From Glycine soja (lineage: Eukaryota > Streptophyta > Magnoliopsida > Fabales > Fabaceae): a DNA stretch of 64,000 nt. The notes below the pieces were generated by a model. The model ran no database searches and was not told the DNA's origin. It was given only the letters and a program-made list of their open reading frames with translations. A program made the translations under genes and the position numbers. Of the stretch, positions 33,839-46,566 are shown in pieces. How positions within the stretch are numbered: position 1 is the first letter of the stretch; every line of letters begins with the position of its first letter. The stretch is taken from positions 4,979,657 to 5,043,656 of the forward strand of contig NC_041020.1 of assembly GCF_004193775.1 (NCBI RefSeq). Direction: 5' to 3'.

Positions 33839-35088
33839 ATGGCTCCAAAGAAGTTCCCAGCTAAAAGGGCAAGGAAAAATGCCCCTGGAGAAGGTTCTAG
33901 TGCTACCCCATAGGTGGATGTGGAGTTCAATAGACATAAGAGAGGCGGGTCCAGTTGAGGGATGGAGAGTACGTTGAATTTCAGAAGGAAATTGCCAGGA
34001 GACAGTGAACTCAACTTGTAGCACCCATGGCTAAGTATGATCCAGAACTAGTCATGGAGTTCTACGCTAATGCGTGGCCCACGGAGGAGGGAGTCAGAGA
34101 CAAGCGCTCCTGGGTGAGGGGCCAATGGATCCCCTTTGATGAGGATATCATTAATTAGTTCTTGGTGCATCCATTGGTCTTGGAAGAGGGCCAACGCTGT
34201 GAGTTCAGTCAGAGTAGGAGCTAGGCCTCGGGGCTCGACGAGGAGGCCATCAGCCAGCGACTATGTGTCTCGGGGCAAGACTTTGCCTGGAGCGTAGCAG
34301 GGAGACGCGTGCAGATCATGTGTACTAGCATGACTACCCTAACACAGATTTGGATGACGTTGTTGCTCAGAAAAATTCTCCCCAGCGACCTTAATTCCGA
34401 CCTCCCTCTGCCGAAGTGCTAGCTAGTCTATGCCATCCTGACCCAGGTGATTGTCCATGTGGCTCAGTTGATCTCAGACATTATATATCAATTTGCAGGG
34501 ATCACGCCTCCTAGACACCTAGTGGACCCGGAGAAGTCCAACAGGGCACTGGCGTTTCCGACTTTGATCATGGGCCTTTGCCAATTTTATGGAGTATCGG
34601 TCACTCCCACCAAGCTTATTCAGCCTCCCATCAACAGAGCCTTCATAGAGAAATATTGCATGCTCGGGCAGGCATAGCAATAAGGTCAGGCACAGTAGCA
34701 GCAGCAGGAGGACCAGCAACAACCAGTCGCAAATGCGCCACCACCACCTCTATGGCAGCCACCATCCCTGGAGTCCATCTTCGCTCACCTGTGGAAGATA
34801 GAGCCCCAGATGCACACGTACATGCAGCATGTAACTGGCCAACAGGCAACTAATCACAGGGGTCAGGTGCAGCTAAATGAAACCTTCTACCGGTACACCA
34901 AGCACTAGCAGAGCTAGGACCCCAATCCTTTCCTGTGGGCTACCCCCGAGAAATTCGAGGCCACAGTTGCGTGGCTGGGAGATGAGCCTGATTTTCAGAC
35001 AAGGGCAGGACCCGCGGGGGCCCTTGGAGACGAGGATGGAGCTCAGGAGGATGATGATATGGCTGATGTGCTGGAGTACTTCATGTGA
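33839..35088 (+). pseudogene. ORF in env position: 'putative plant transposon protein' domain
   Basis: The ATG at 33839 starts MAPKKFPAKRARKNAPGEGS, a basic N-terminus. A TAG follows at codon 25 and a frameshift near 33960. The conserved body then reads YDPELVMEFYANAWPTEEGV, RDKRSWVRGQWIPFDED, EEAISQRLCVSGQDFAW, TTLTQIWMTLLLRKILPSD, IVHVAQLISDIIYQFAGI, NRALAFPTLIMGLCQFYGV and PINRAFIEKYCM. A Gln-rich segment and an acidic tail (GDEPDFQ, DDDMADVLEYFM) end at 35088. I associate this with the domain that plant annotations call putative plant transposon protein (PF20167, number from memory), which often lies downstream of Athila/Tat pol. It shows no transmembrane segment, so it is not a classical envelope. 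Its function is unknown. Confidence 0.7.
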
Positions 35089-36339
35089 GGAGGCAGAGTT
35101 GCATGGTTGGGATCGTCTAAAAAACTGTGATTTTGTCTTTATTTTATGTTATCACTTTCAGTTTTTATCTTTTATCTCATTTTGATAGTATTGGAATTTA
35201 TGTTATCGCTTTCAGTTTTTGTTATCTCATTATGATAGACCTAGACTCTATGTTATTGCTTTTAGTTTTTCTTATCTCATTGTGATAAACTTTACCGCTT
35301 CTAGCGTATTATCATACTATTGCATTGTGATGGGTTTGTCTGAATCAAGAAAACTAAGAGAAAAAACACAGGGCCTTGTGTATTGGTTTCTTTTCATTCA
35401 CATGCCTTTTTGTTCCTTTGGTAAAGTGTAATCTTGGGTAACAATTTTGCCTAGGTTACAAACTTTTTCTAAAAAAAACTAAACTAAAAACAAGGCTAAG
35501 AAAGAAAACTAAAAGCTAACACACTTTTGAAAAAAAAAATGATGACTGCCAGTTTTCTTTGGAAAATTCATGAATCAAAACACAAAAAGGTTTTTGGGAA
35601 AAAGAAAGGAGGAAATGTGTACCTAAAGGGTGAACACAATGAAAGATTTTCCCGAATGCCGAAATGGACTTGGATGTGCGCATGACTTGATAAAAAGAGC
35701 AATTTTTGAAACACTAGTTCGATTTGGATGGGAAAACAAACCCTGAGCCTTAGTGTTTGCATGGCCATAAAGCCTTATGTTTGAGTGTCCACATGAATGT
35801 GTGCGATTATTAATTTTGCATAAATTTCTAATTGTCATAATATACGTTTTCATGGAAATGATTGGGGCATTCCCTTATTCCTAAGCCATTTGCCAAACAG
35901 ATATCCGACATAGATCATATCCTGCCATTCGTGGGCCTCTTGAGCCAAATGTCAACTTTTTGGCCATAACCTTGACCTAGGATGGAAATTTCCAACCTTA
36001 CCCTAGGAAGAGAGAACTGGAAGATCTTCCAAGAGAAGCTTATCTTATCTTGGGTTAGAGATGTGCGTCAAAAGAAAAGGAAAAAGAAAAAAAAGAAGAA
36101 AAGAAAAAGAAAGAAAAGGAAAAGAATCAATCAATCAAAGATTGAAAAAAGGAAAATAGAACAAAAGAAAAAAGGGTTCTTTGAAACAAAATGCTAATAT
36201 CTTAAATCTCATTTTTGGTTATGAGAAATTCTATCTGCATGTTTTCATTCCCCAGTAGTCACATTGTTTTTCTTCAAAAATATATGTTGGTCTAATCGGT
36301 TTGGAGGTTTGTTTTCTTTACTAAGCGTGTTCGCATTTT
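35089..36339 (+). other. Ogre 3' untranslated region
   Basis: No gene. 35145-35300 has three imperfect ~60-bp repeats with TTATGTTATYGCTTTCAGTTTTT and TTATCTCATTRTGATAG. 36070-36170 is a long A/G-rich tract. The Lys-rich ORF across it is low complexity. The stretch leads into the palindromic array. Confidence 0.55.
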
Positions 36340-37095
36340 AGTGAAAAGATTTCAAATACTTCAATGTCTTTTTTCAAGACTATCAAAGTCTTTTGTCTTG
36401 CAAAGACAATCTAGTTCATCTGCTCCTTTACTTTTCAAAGACTATCAAAGTCTTTCATCTTGCGGAGACTATCAATGTTACCCGCCTTTACTTTTCAAAG
36501 ACTATCATAGTCTTTTGTCTTGCAGAGACAATCAAGGTCATCTGGTCCTTTACTTTTCAAAGACTCAAAGTCTTTTGTCTTACGGAGACTATGAATGCCA
36601 CCTGCCTTTACTTTTCTAAGACTATCATAGTCTTTTGTCTTGTAGAGACAATCAAGGTCATCTGCTCCTTTACTCTTCAAAGACTATCAGAGTCTTTTGT
36701 CGTGCAGAGACTATCAATGTCATCTGCCTTTTATTTTTCAGAGACTATCAAAGTCTTTTGCCTCTAAGACTAACAAAGTTTGTTGGCTTGTAGAGACAAT
36801 CAAGGTCATCTGCTTCTTTACATTTCAAAGACTTTAATGTCTTTCATTAAGACTATCATAGTCTTCTTTACATTTCCAAGACTATCATAGTCTTTTTTTG
36901 CAAAGACTATCACAATCTTCTTTACTTTTCCAAGACAATCAAAGTTTGTTGTCTTGCGAAGAGTATCAATGTCTTCCGCTCTTTACATTTTCAAAGACCA
37001 TTAAAGTCTTTTGTTTCAAAGATTATCAGAGTCTGTTGTCAAAACTTCAATGTCTCCTTTACTTTTCAAGACTTCAAGGTCTTTTGTTTGATATA
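36340..37095 (+). repeat. Second palindromic repeat array (Ogre 3' region)
   Basis: Same type B core as at 3690-4262 (AAAGACTATCATAGTCTTT with TTGTCTTGCAGAGACAATCA) for about eight units of 60-62 bp. It then decays into shorter variants (AAGACTTTAATGTCTT, AAGACTTCAAGGTCTT). Some hairpins keep pairing with changed stems, e.g. AAAGACTCAAAGTCTTT. It sits about 150 bp before the polypurine tract, as in the left copy. Confidence 0.9.
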
Positions 37096-37249
37096 CCTGA
37101 TGCCTCTTACACTCCTTCTTTTGGCAGGTTTCACAGCTCGGGTTTTCGCTAATGGCTAGTCGGATGGTGAGATCGCTAGGATGAAATTAGTGTCTTTATC
37201 TTTACTTACCTTTTCATTTTCAATGAAAAGATAAGTAAAGAGGGGCAAA

Positions 37250-38568
37250 TTTCAGACCCTAATTTCATCTAGGGATATCATTTGGTAACATTTGGATTCT
37301 TGCCAGCCGAATTGAGCTGCTTAACACCAGTTTCCATGCAACCGAAAAGGTTTTTCGATGTTTTGGGAAAGAATATGAAAAATACCCAAAAAAAGGAGGG
37401 TAAAAAGGTCATTTGGAGGCATTTTTTAGACCCCTGGCCCCTAGAAAACTTAGGAGTGAAGTAACCAGCTCGCCTGGGTGAGCAAGGTTACTTCAAGTTG
37501 AAGCAACAGCTTGCCTGGGCGACCTGCTGTTCAACCTCCTCCCCTCATTTCCTATAAACAGGCGTGATGGGGCTAAAGTAAGGGGTTCAGCTTCATATAT
37601 TGAGAGCATTTTAGTGAAATTAGTGAGAAGAAGAAAACACGAGGTTGAGGCACTTCCAAATCGCATTCGTGACTGATTCCTACATCATTCTTCACCGTTC
37701 TTCATTTTTTCTTCGTTCGTTCTTTGTTCATTGACTGGTTAGTTTTTATTTTGATGTTTTGAATTCACTCTATGCACCCTTAAGGGTCCCCTCATGCTTT
37801 TCGCATCTTCATCTTTATTCTTCTACCATCAGTGATCTCATTTCTCATTGTAACGCGAGTTTTGACCGATTGTTTATGTTGTAATCTCACTTTATCATTG
37901 TAAAACAAAGTTTCAACCGATCATTTACGCCATAATCTCACTTTATCATTGTAAAATAAAAGTTTCAACTGATCATTTGTGTCGTAATCTCAGTCTATCA
38001 ATGTAAAATAAGGTTTCAACCGGTCATTTACTTTGCAAGTTATCTTTTAATGATTTTGAAAGTAAATAAGTGAAACCAAAGTTAAAATCAACACATAACC
38101 AAACTTTTACCCATAAAAAATCTCTTGAATCTATTCTAAGGTCCAATGCCTTAACGGTCTCTTTTGCTTTTATCGGTTAAAATGAAGCATTCAAAAGTTT
38201 AAAATCAACCCTACGCGTAATTTTCTTGCTTTTAAAAACTACGTAGGTCTGAGTTCCTCATCGCACTTGAGGATACGTAGGAGCAAGGGTCATGCTTTTG
38301 TCGACCCCAAAAGATAAAAAAACATAAGAAAGGGAAAAATAAATAAATATTGAGGTCATGATTGTGCATATTTGATTAGAGTTTGTCGTCCCTTGTGACA
38401 GACGCGTGGGGTGCTACTACCTTCCTCGAACCTTTTGTTCTTAAAATTCGTAGACCCCCTTTTGGTTTTTCTAATGTTTCCCTCGAATAAACATTGGTGG
38501 TGACTCCCATGTATTTTCCTTTCTTGAAAGATACACCCTTGAGTCCCGCCGAATGGTAGGTTGCGAAA
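37250..38568 (+). mobile_element. 3' LTR of the Ogre-like element
   Basis: Begins TTTCAGACCCTAATTTCAT (the expected TG is now TT) after AAAGAGGGGCAAA. Shares with 4699-6083 the signature CAGCTCGCCTGGGTGAGCA at about 37467, a TATA box (TATAAA, about 37553), repeated TCATTGTAAAACAAAGTTTC units (37850-38020), CTACGTAGGTCTGAG, and the end GGTAGGTTGCGAAA (usually GCGACA). Directly after it a Mutator transposase is read on the other strand, so the element's right end interrupts that gene. Confidence 0.85.
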
Positions 38569-40623
38569 ATGTTTATTTGATTCTTGTTGATGCTATTCAT
38601 TTCCTCGAAGACGATTTCAAAATACTGTGAGCCATAATTGATCATTGACTGAGTTTTTCGGCCTCTCATATCAAAGAGTTTTGCGGTCTTGAAGTACGTC
38701 TCCTCAGCCAATGATGACACTAGCAAATGTCTTATATTTTTTAACATGAAATTAACCGACTCAAAAAAGAATTTAGTCATATGTCCCCAACGTTTCCCCT
38801 CATCGAAGCATTGTACCCAATATTTTTTGGGTAACTGATCAAGCCATCAGTTGCACTTGGCTTATTCACACGAATGTCGCCAGTGCATCTTCTCCGTCTA
38901 TGCGTAACTTGTAAATATCCAATCAATCTATTACGTTATGAGATATGATTCAAAGTAAAGTTTAACGAAGAAATAAAATAGATTATCACCAGTCAGCATG
39001 AGTGGTTTTCTTAAAATGTTTGTCGTTTTAGTTACCGCAGAGGAAATTTTATGGAATGTGGGATGTGTCCTAAACCCATAAGTTAGTTGGGTTATTGTAG
39101 GCACTTGTAATTGACGGGTGCTTATCTGGAATGAGAGAAATGTTAATTTACGGAGGAACATGCCTTCTCAAATTCTTTAGGAAAAACCTCACGCTAAAGT
39201 TGTTTCCCCTTGTACAATGGTGTAGGCAATTGGGGAAGATATGGTTAGCTCCATCTTGTGATGTAGCTATCATACCAGTATACTTCCCATAAAGCCATGT
39301 ACCATCTACCTGTACTATTGGTTTCCAATATGCAAACCCATTAATGCATGGACCAAATGCCAGGTACAATTTCTCCCCCTCAAACATGAATTCTGTTGGA
39401 GCAGCGACCACAGTCCCGGGAACATAAGATTGCAAAGCTCCTAAAAGTTTTGGCTGCTTGGCATATGATTCTTCCCTGTTTCCATGAATCATCTCCAATG
39501 CTCTTTGCTTTGCTAACCATGTCTTTTTGTAGGATGGAGTATAATTCATGAACATTTTGATCTCTACAATCAACGTCTTGATGGAGACTGTTGGGTTTGT
39601 TTTGACAATTGGTTGGATAATCTGTACTATGATGTGTTTGTCAAGTTATCAATGATTTTGTCTGAGCATTGGCACGAAACTAGTGCGACGACATCTGATA
39701 CTCTTAATAATCCTTTTCTTATGCCGACCATTTTCATGTGATTTACACACGAAGTTTATCCTTCTCTGGTCAGAATATATTGTTCTGCAATCAAAATGAT
39801 TTCTAATGTTGTATTCTTTGACTGCTTGAATATATTATGCTTTTTCATCGAAGGCCATGCCAACCTCGAGTGCACCGGTTGGTGGTTGTACATTATCCTG
39901 TTGTTGAACGAAATGGTGCGATCAATGTAGTGTGGTAGGTGGTCAAGGTTCAAGTCCACTGGACACCTACCTAGGTTGGTGATATTGCAATGGACGTGAT
40001 GTTGGCCCGCCATCACCCTCGTCATCGCTTTGGTCATTGATGTGAGCAAAGAACTGTTGATCCTCACCTTCACTAAAATCATCCATGTTTTTCTCATGAA
40101 ATCGTATAATGGGATATTTGTTAGCGATGAGATGTTCATTTCGGTTTGATGTTTGTGTTTGTGGTTGTTGTAAGGGTGACGTAAAATATTGTGATGAAGG
40201 ATGGTTTTGTTGGTCAAATGAGGTTTGTTGGGCATAAAAAAAGAATCATTATAGGATAATAGTTGTGTGTATAAAGTATAAATGTCAAAGGTGTCTTGTG
40301 TTTCAAGGTCGTTGTATGAAGACACTGGATCATTGAGGTCCAAGTTGTTGTACGGTAATTGTTGTGGAAGTGGTAGTTGTAGTTATGGATACAATGGTTG
40401 TGGAGACGGTAATGGTGGTTGTGGAGACGGTGGTTGTGGTTGAGGAATAAGGTCAGTAACAGCATACAGTTCAGCAGAATTCAATGGATTTCGGAGAATT
40501 GTTTCCACCGTGCCTCTAAGATCGTCATTGTCGAGTAGTTGTGCTAAAATAAAATGTGTCTGACCCTGATGAAATGAAATAGGGACACAATATAACAGTT
40601 GAACAACTTTTTCAGTTGCCTGA
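38569..40623 (-). pseudogene. Mutator-like (MULE) transposase, main part
   Basis: Read from right to left. 40623-40500 continues the N-terminal domain (KVVQLLYCVPISFHQGQTHF). 40465-39756 is a His/Asn/Pro-rich linker region with stops (DLNDPVSSYNDLETQDTFDI). 39600-39148 is the transposase core: FMNYTPSYKKTWLAKQRALE, FGPCINGFAYWKPIVQVDGT with the first catalytic Asp, LYGKYTGMI, SQDGANHIFP and FFLKNLRRHV. ISLIPDKHPSI with the second Asp and NPTNLWV lie at about 39140-39050. 38780-38569 gives the post-catalytic part (EETYFKTAKLFDMRGRKTQSM, QYFEIVFEEMNSI). The gene is truncated by the Ogre LTR before the SWIM zinc finger. It carries several stops and frameshifts. Its 5' end is at 46738-46567, beyond a Copia insertion. 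Confidence 0.85.
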
Positions 40624-42325
40624 TGTTGGATCGAGTGGCCTTAGAATAATTAAGAATGAGGGGTTGAATTAATTATTCCTAAACCTTTACTAATTAAAAA
40701 ATTACTCTTCTAAGGCTTTTACTAAATTGTTAAGAGAATGAGAAGTAGAAGAGAAACTTAACAGAAAGTAAAAGCGGAAATTAAATGCACGGCAGAAAGT
40801 AAAAGAGTAAGGAAGAAGGAAACAAACACACAAGAGTTTTTATACTGGTTCGGCAACAACCCGTGCCTACATCCAGTCCCCAAGCGACCTGTGGTCCTTG
40901 AGATTTCTTTCAACCTTGTAAAAATCCTTTTACAAGCAAAGATCCACAAGGGATGTACCCTTGCTTGTTCTCTTTGAACCTAGTGGATGTACCCTCCACT
41001 AGAACTGATCCACAAGAGATGTACCCTCTCTTGTTCTCAGTCAAACCCAAGTAGATGTACCCTATACTTGTACCACAAAGGATGTACCCTCCAATGTGTT
41101 AAGACAAAGATCTCAGGCTGTTAAACCTTTGACACTTTGTGAATGGGGATACAAAAGAATTCTCAGGCGGTTAGTCCTTTGAACACTTTTGAATTAGGGA
41201 ATGGGAAGAATCAAAAGAATTCTCAGACTGTGTCGTTTTGAATTCTTTGACAAGGGAGAAGGGAGACACAAAAGAATTCAAGCGGTTAGTCCTTTGTTCT
41301 TTTGGAAAAGGGAGAAGAGAGACACAAAAAGAATTCAGGCGGTTAGTCCTTGGCGAATTCTTTTTGGCAAAGGGAGAAGGGAATGAAAAAGATGAATAGC
41401 ACAAGTTTTCAAGGTTTGGAAAAACCAGAAAACTTTGGAAAGCTTTTAGCAAAAGGAAGAAGAAGAAGAAGAAATTCAAAGAGATTCAAGGCTTGTAAAG
41501 GATTGTATAAGATTGATTGGAAAAGTGTTCAAGATTGAAAGAATGAATTAATGAAAATGCAAAACAAAGTCTTGCTTTTATAGACTCTTCATGTCTGGTC
41601 AAGACAACAATTTAGAAGAGTTATAACTTTTAGAAAAACTTAAAACCAATTTGAAAAAGTCAAAAACCTTTTGAAGAGTTACATCTTATGATTTATTCAG
41701 AAACAAACACTGGTAATCGATTACCAAATCAATGTAATCGATTACACAAAGCTTTTATGTGAAAGGATGTGACTCTTCACATTTGAATTTGAATTTCAAC
41801 GTTCAAAGGCACTGGTAATCGATTACTAAAACATTGTAATCGATTACAGCTTTTTGAAATTAATTGGAATGTTGTAAATTCAATATGAAAACTTTTTCAA
41901 AACAATTTTGCTACTAGTAATCGATTACAACAATCTGGTAATCGATTACGAGAGAGTAAAAACTCTTTGGTAAACATGTTTTGAGAAAAATCATGTGCTA
42001 TTCAATTTTTGAGAAAAACTTTTCATACTTATCTTGATTGAGCCTTCTCTTGATTCTTGAATCTTGAGTCTTGAATCTTGATCTTGATTCTTGAGATCTT
42101 GAGCCTTGAATCTTGATTCTTGACTCTAAACTTTCTTCTTGAGTCTTGAATTCTTCTTAATTCTTATCTTGAACTCTTGAATTCTTCTTGATTCACTTGA
42201 GTTGTTCTTTGATTGATCTTTGAGCTTTTTGTCATCACCTTTGTCATCATCTTTTGTTATCATCATTGTTATCATCAAAACTCCTTTGAATCACCTTTGA
42301 TTCACCATGAAGCTTTGCTTCTACA
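40624..42325 (-). mobile_element. 3' LTR of a minus-strand Copia element
   Basis: The reverse complement opens TGTAGAAGCAAAGC at 42325 and closes GATCCAACA at 40624. It holds a hairpin row (40912-41100), ~60-bp tandem units (41130-41350), a TATA box (about 41580) and U3 palindromes GTAATCGATTAC (41710-41950). Beyond 42325 come CTCCCC runs, the reversed polypurine tracts. CCTGA at 40619-40623 is the left target duplication. Confidence 0.95.
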
Positions 42326-45045
42326 ATCTCCCCTTTTTTGATGATGACAACTTCTGAAATCAAGAAACACACACACACTTTTTCCTAGTCGATCACTCAC
42401 ATAAATTCTCCCCCTTTGTTTTTGAATTTATGCTTCACTTGAAATTAAGTTATTTAATTATGTGAGTTCTTGATTTAATCTCTATTTCTCTCCCCCTTTG
42501 GCATCAACAAAAAGCCAAAGTGCGTAACAAATATAAAACATACATAAATGACTAATCATACCAGAGAATAGAGAACAATTAAACAAGATAAATTCATCAA
42601 ACTTAGAAAGGTAAGAAATATAGAAACCATACATAAATGTCATACAAAAGAATAGAAAACAATCAAACAAGATAACTTAACCATTCATCAATCTTAGAAA
42701 GATAATACTTCATAGAATGTCATATAATCCAGAAAGTCATTCATAATATTCAAATAAAACATATATGAATAATTAAAAAAAATATAAAACACAATATCAA
42801 ATGTAAGTACATACCACTAGTCATATATTATTAAAGTAATTAAGTTTAAAACACACAATCATAAACAACCAAGAGCAAGTCAATATAATCATCATATTCA
42901 GTCATACTAAGCAAGTATTAAAAAAAAACTTAAGTGTTCAAATGTCATAAAAATATAGCCAAATACAAGGTTTTAAAAAATAAAATATAATTATAATCTA
43001 AATCTATTATCAGAGAATCAAAACTTAATTCTAAGTAACAAAAATTAGTTATGAACACATACATGGTAACTCATTACTTATCTCAATTATTTTAGCATAT
43101 TAATATAATTTTGACAAAAATCTAATCATGTCAAATTATATAAAAACATACAATAAATGCATTCATACAAGAGAGAAAAACTTATAAAAATCAAACAAGA
43201 TAATAAATCATCCTCACATTATAATAGAAGCATATGTGCATAAATAACAAATAAGTCATAAGTCATCAAAACATAAATCATTTGTCTAAGTCACTTGCAT
43301 CTAGAAGTCCTAATTCTCTTCTAATGGTGTAGAAAGAATCTTTGGTTTGTGGTTTTGTGAAGATGTCTGCAAGTTGGTTTTTAGTATCTACAAATTTTAA
43401 GAATATAGTCACCTTTTTCCTAAGACTAAGTGCTAATTGACTATCAACACTTACCAAGATGAGTTCTTATTAACATAGATTGTTTCATCACATCAAAATG
43501 ATTTTATTTGAAATAAAATATAATAATTTTGAAAAGCATAAAAAATATTTTGAACAATCAATCAAGTAATTCAAACATATCAAACAAGAATTATACAAGG
43601 ATTGAAGGATATAGATCACGGTATTATCAAACATTCAGATTTGTTATAGATAATTTAAAAACTTAGAAAGTTCAAAGAACTCAATCAATCATATAATCAT
43701 TATTTTCTCTGAAACCTACATGCTCAATATCTTTATCATGCTCATGCTTGATAACACATTTTTCAAAATAAAAAAGATAATTTATATATGAAAATTCTTA
43801 TATAAAAATAAATAAATAAATATAACATGATGGATTTTGAAAAACTTTATGAATGAACCTTAAGCAAGTAATTCTCATGTCATATTAAAAAATATGCAAG
43901 AATCATACAAGAGATATAAATTCATACATAACCATTCATAAATGATTAATCACATATTACATCAAAAATCATGGATAATTATTTTAAAAATATATATTAT
44001 CAAAATAATCAACATAACTTTTAAATATAAAAAATCATAATAGCTTTCAAGAACAATCAATCATCAATCATTTCAAATTAATTAAATTTAATTAACAATC
44101 AACTAACTATGCATAATACTTTAAAAAATTTCAAATTTCAAATTTTTTAAATTTCAATTTTAAATTTCAAATTTCAAATTTTAAATTTCAAATATTAAAT
44201 TCTAAATTTCAAATTTTAACTTCCAACTTCTAATAACTTCCATTTTCAACTTTTAATTTCTAGTAACTTCCATTTTCAACTTCCAACTTCTATTTTCAAC
44301 TTTTAACTTCCAATAACTTCCAAATTTTAATTTTCAAACTTCTAAAAAGTTGAACACAATTACCAAAGACAAAAGATCAATCGTGTATATAGAAATTCTT
44401 TAAACTAAATATAGTTAATTAATCATAATAAATTTTAACATAATCAAATAACAATCATCAACACATATCATGGTAATTATTCAATTATCTTAACATGTCA
44501 AAACATTTTTTTTAATTTTTTAACAGAATCTAATCGTCTTAGAAACAAAACATAAGCAATTCAAGCATTAATCAATTCAAACAAAATTCAATTAATCATA
44601 CATACTAAATATAGTTATTTAATCATTGTAAACACAATCAAACAATTTTAACAATTAATTTCTATTTGCCACAAAAATAACTTAACTGTAAATACTAATC
44701 ATACCTTAATTCATAGAGATGGCTTAGATGTTACCTCTTTTGAGATTTTACTGATATTGTTGTCGTCGTATTTAACATGTCCACTTTTGGGGGAAATGGT
44801 TGTAAACTTGGATACATCTCCCGTCATATGCTTGGAACATCCACTGTCAATGTATCACTTCTTCCTTACAGATTCTTCTTTGTTGTTTTCATGAGATTTT
44901 GTCATGAGACAAAAGTTGACTTGGTCTTCATCATGATCTTGGAATAACCTGTTCCTGAAAATACTTTTGAAAGACAAAGAATCTAAAGAGGCCATTAATC
45001 TTGAACTTGTTAGACTTTCTACAAGAAACCTGCTCTGATACCACT
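42326..45045 (-). mobile_element. Internal region of the minus-strand Copia, mostly deleted
   Basis: From the right: the primer site (reverse of AGTGGTATCAGAGCAGG) is at 45029-45045. A gag start at about 44993 is joined directly to the protease linker and DSG motif ([29 protein letters not shown]). Then there is AT-rich DNA without pol homology (44700-43470), and finally the RNase H tail (43470-43275, ending RRELGLLDASDLDK-like) and the 3' noncoding tract. Integrase and RT are missing, so the copy is non-autonomous. Low-complexity AAATTTC repeats fill 44120-44340. Confidence 0.75.
44120..44340. repeat. Low-complexity AAATTTCAAATTT repeat
   Basis: Irregular tandem AAATTTC/AATTTTAAATTTC units pass into CAACTTCTAATAACTTCCATTTT units. 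It replaces part of the Copia pol. Confidence 0.8.
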
Positions 45046-46566
45046 TGTTGGATCGAGTGGCCTCAGAATAATTAAGAAGGGGAGGTTGAATTAATTATTC
45101 GTAAACCTTTACTAATTAAAAAATTACTCTTCTAAGGCTTTTACTAAATTGTTAAGAGAATGAGGAGTAGAAGAGAAACTTAACAGAAAGTAAAAGCGGA
45201 AATTAAATGCACAGCGGAAAGTAAAAGAGTAGGGAAGAAGGAAACAAACACACAAGAGTTTTTATACTGGTTCGGCAATAACCTGTGCCTACATCCAGTC
45301 CCTAAGCGACCTGCAGTCCTTGAGATTTCTTTCAACCTTGTAAAAATCCTTTTACAAGCAAAGATCCACAAGGGATGTACCCTCCCTTGTTCTCTTTGAA
45401 CCTAGTGGATGTACCCTCCACTAGAACTGATCCAAAAGAGATGTACTCTCTCTTGTTCTCAGTCAAACCCAAGTAGATGTACCCTCTACTTGTACCACAA
45501 AGGATGTACCCTCCAATGTGTTAAGACAAAGCTCTCAGGCTGTTAAACCTTTGATACTTTATGAATGGGGATACAAAAGAATTCTCAGGCGGATCAAAAG
45601 AATTCTCAAACTGTGTCGTTTTGAATTCTTTGACAAGGGAGAAGGGAGACACAAAAGAATTCAGGCGGTTAGTCCTTTGTTCTTTTGGAAAAGGGAGAAG
45701 AGAGACACAAAAACAATTCAGGCAGTTAGTCCTTGGCGAATTCTTTTTGGCAAAGGGAGAAGGGAATGAAAAAGATGAATAGCACAAGTTTTCAAGGTTT
45801 GGAAAAACCAGAAAACATTGGAAAGCTTTTAGCAAAAGGAAGAAGAAGAAGAAGAAGTTCAAAGAGATTCAAGGCTTGTAAAGGATTGTTTAAGATTGAT
45901 TGGAAAAGTGTTCAAGATTGAAAGAATGAATTAATGAAAATGCAAAACAAAGCCTTGCTTTTATAGACTCTTCATGTCTGGTCAAGACAACCATTTAGAA
46001 GATTTATAACTTTTAGAAAAACTTAAAACCAATTTTAAAAAGTCAAAAACCTTTTGAAGGGTTACATCTTTTGATTTATTCAGAAACAAACACTGGTAAT
46101 TGATTACCAAATCAATGTAATCGATTACACGAAGCTTTTATGTGAAAGGATGTGACTCTTCACATTTGAATTTGAATTTCAACGTTTTGAGAAAAAATCA
46201 TGTGATATTCAATTTTTGAGAAAAACTTTTGATACTTATCTTGATTGAGCCTTCTCTTGATTCTTGATTCTTGAGATCTTGAACCTTGAATCTTGATTCT
46301 TGAGATCTTGAACCTTGAATCTTGATTCTTGACTCTGAACTTTCTTCTTGAGTCTTGAATTCTTCTTAATTCTTATCTTGAACTCTTGAATTGTTCTTGA
46401 TTCACTTGAGTTGTTCTTTGATTGATCTTTAATTCACATGAGTTGTTCTTTGATTGATCTTTGAGCTTTTTCTCATCACCTTTGTCATCATCTTTTGTTA
46501 TCATCATTGTTATCATCAAAACTCCTTTGAATCACCTTTGATTCACCATGAAGCTTTGCTTCTACA
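45046..46566 (-). mobile_element. 5' LTR of the minus-strand Copia element
   Basis: Ends match the partner LTR. CCTGA follows at 46567-46571 and equals 40619-40623, a perfect 5-bp target duplication. Compared with 40624-42325 it lacks two segments: one of the ~60-bp tandem units (near 45590) and about 180 bp of U3 at about 46183, where CAACGTT joins TTGAGAAAAAATC, removing several GTAATCGATTAC palindromes. Hairpin row at 45335-45520. Confidence 0.95.

Noticed and set aside
29668..45371. Repeated minus-strand ORF starting MWIFACKRIFTRLKEISRT
   Set aside because: It lies in the R/U5 end of three minus-oriented Copia LTRs, reads through LTR structure, and lacks a counterpart frame in the plus-oriented copies.
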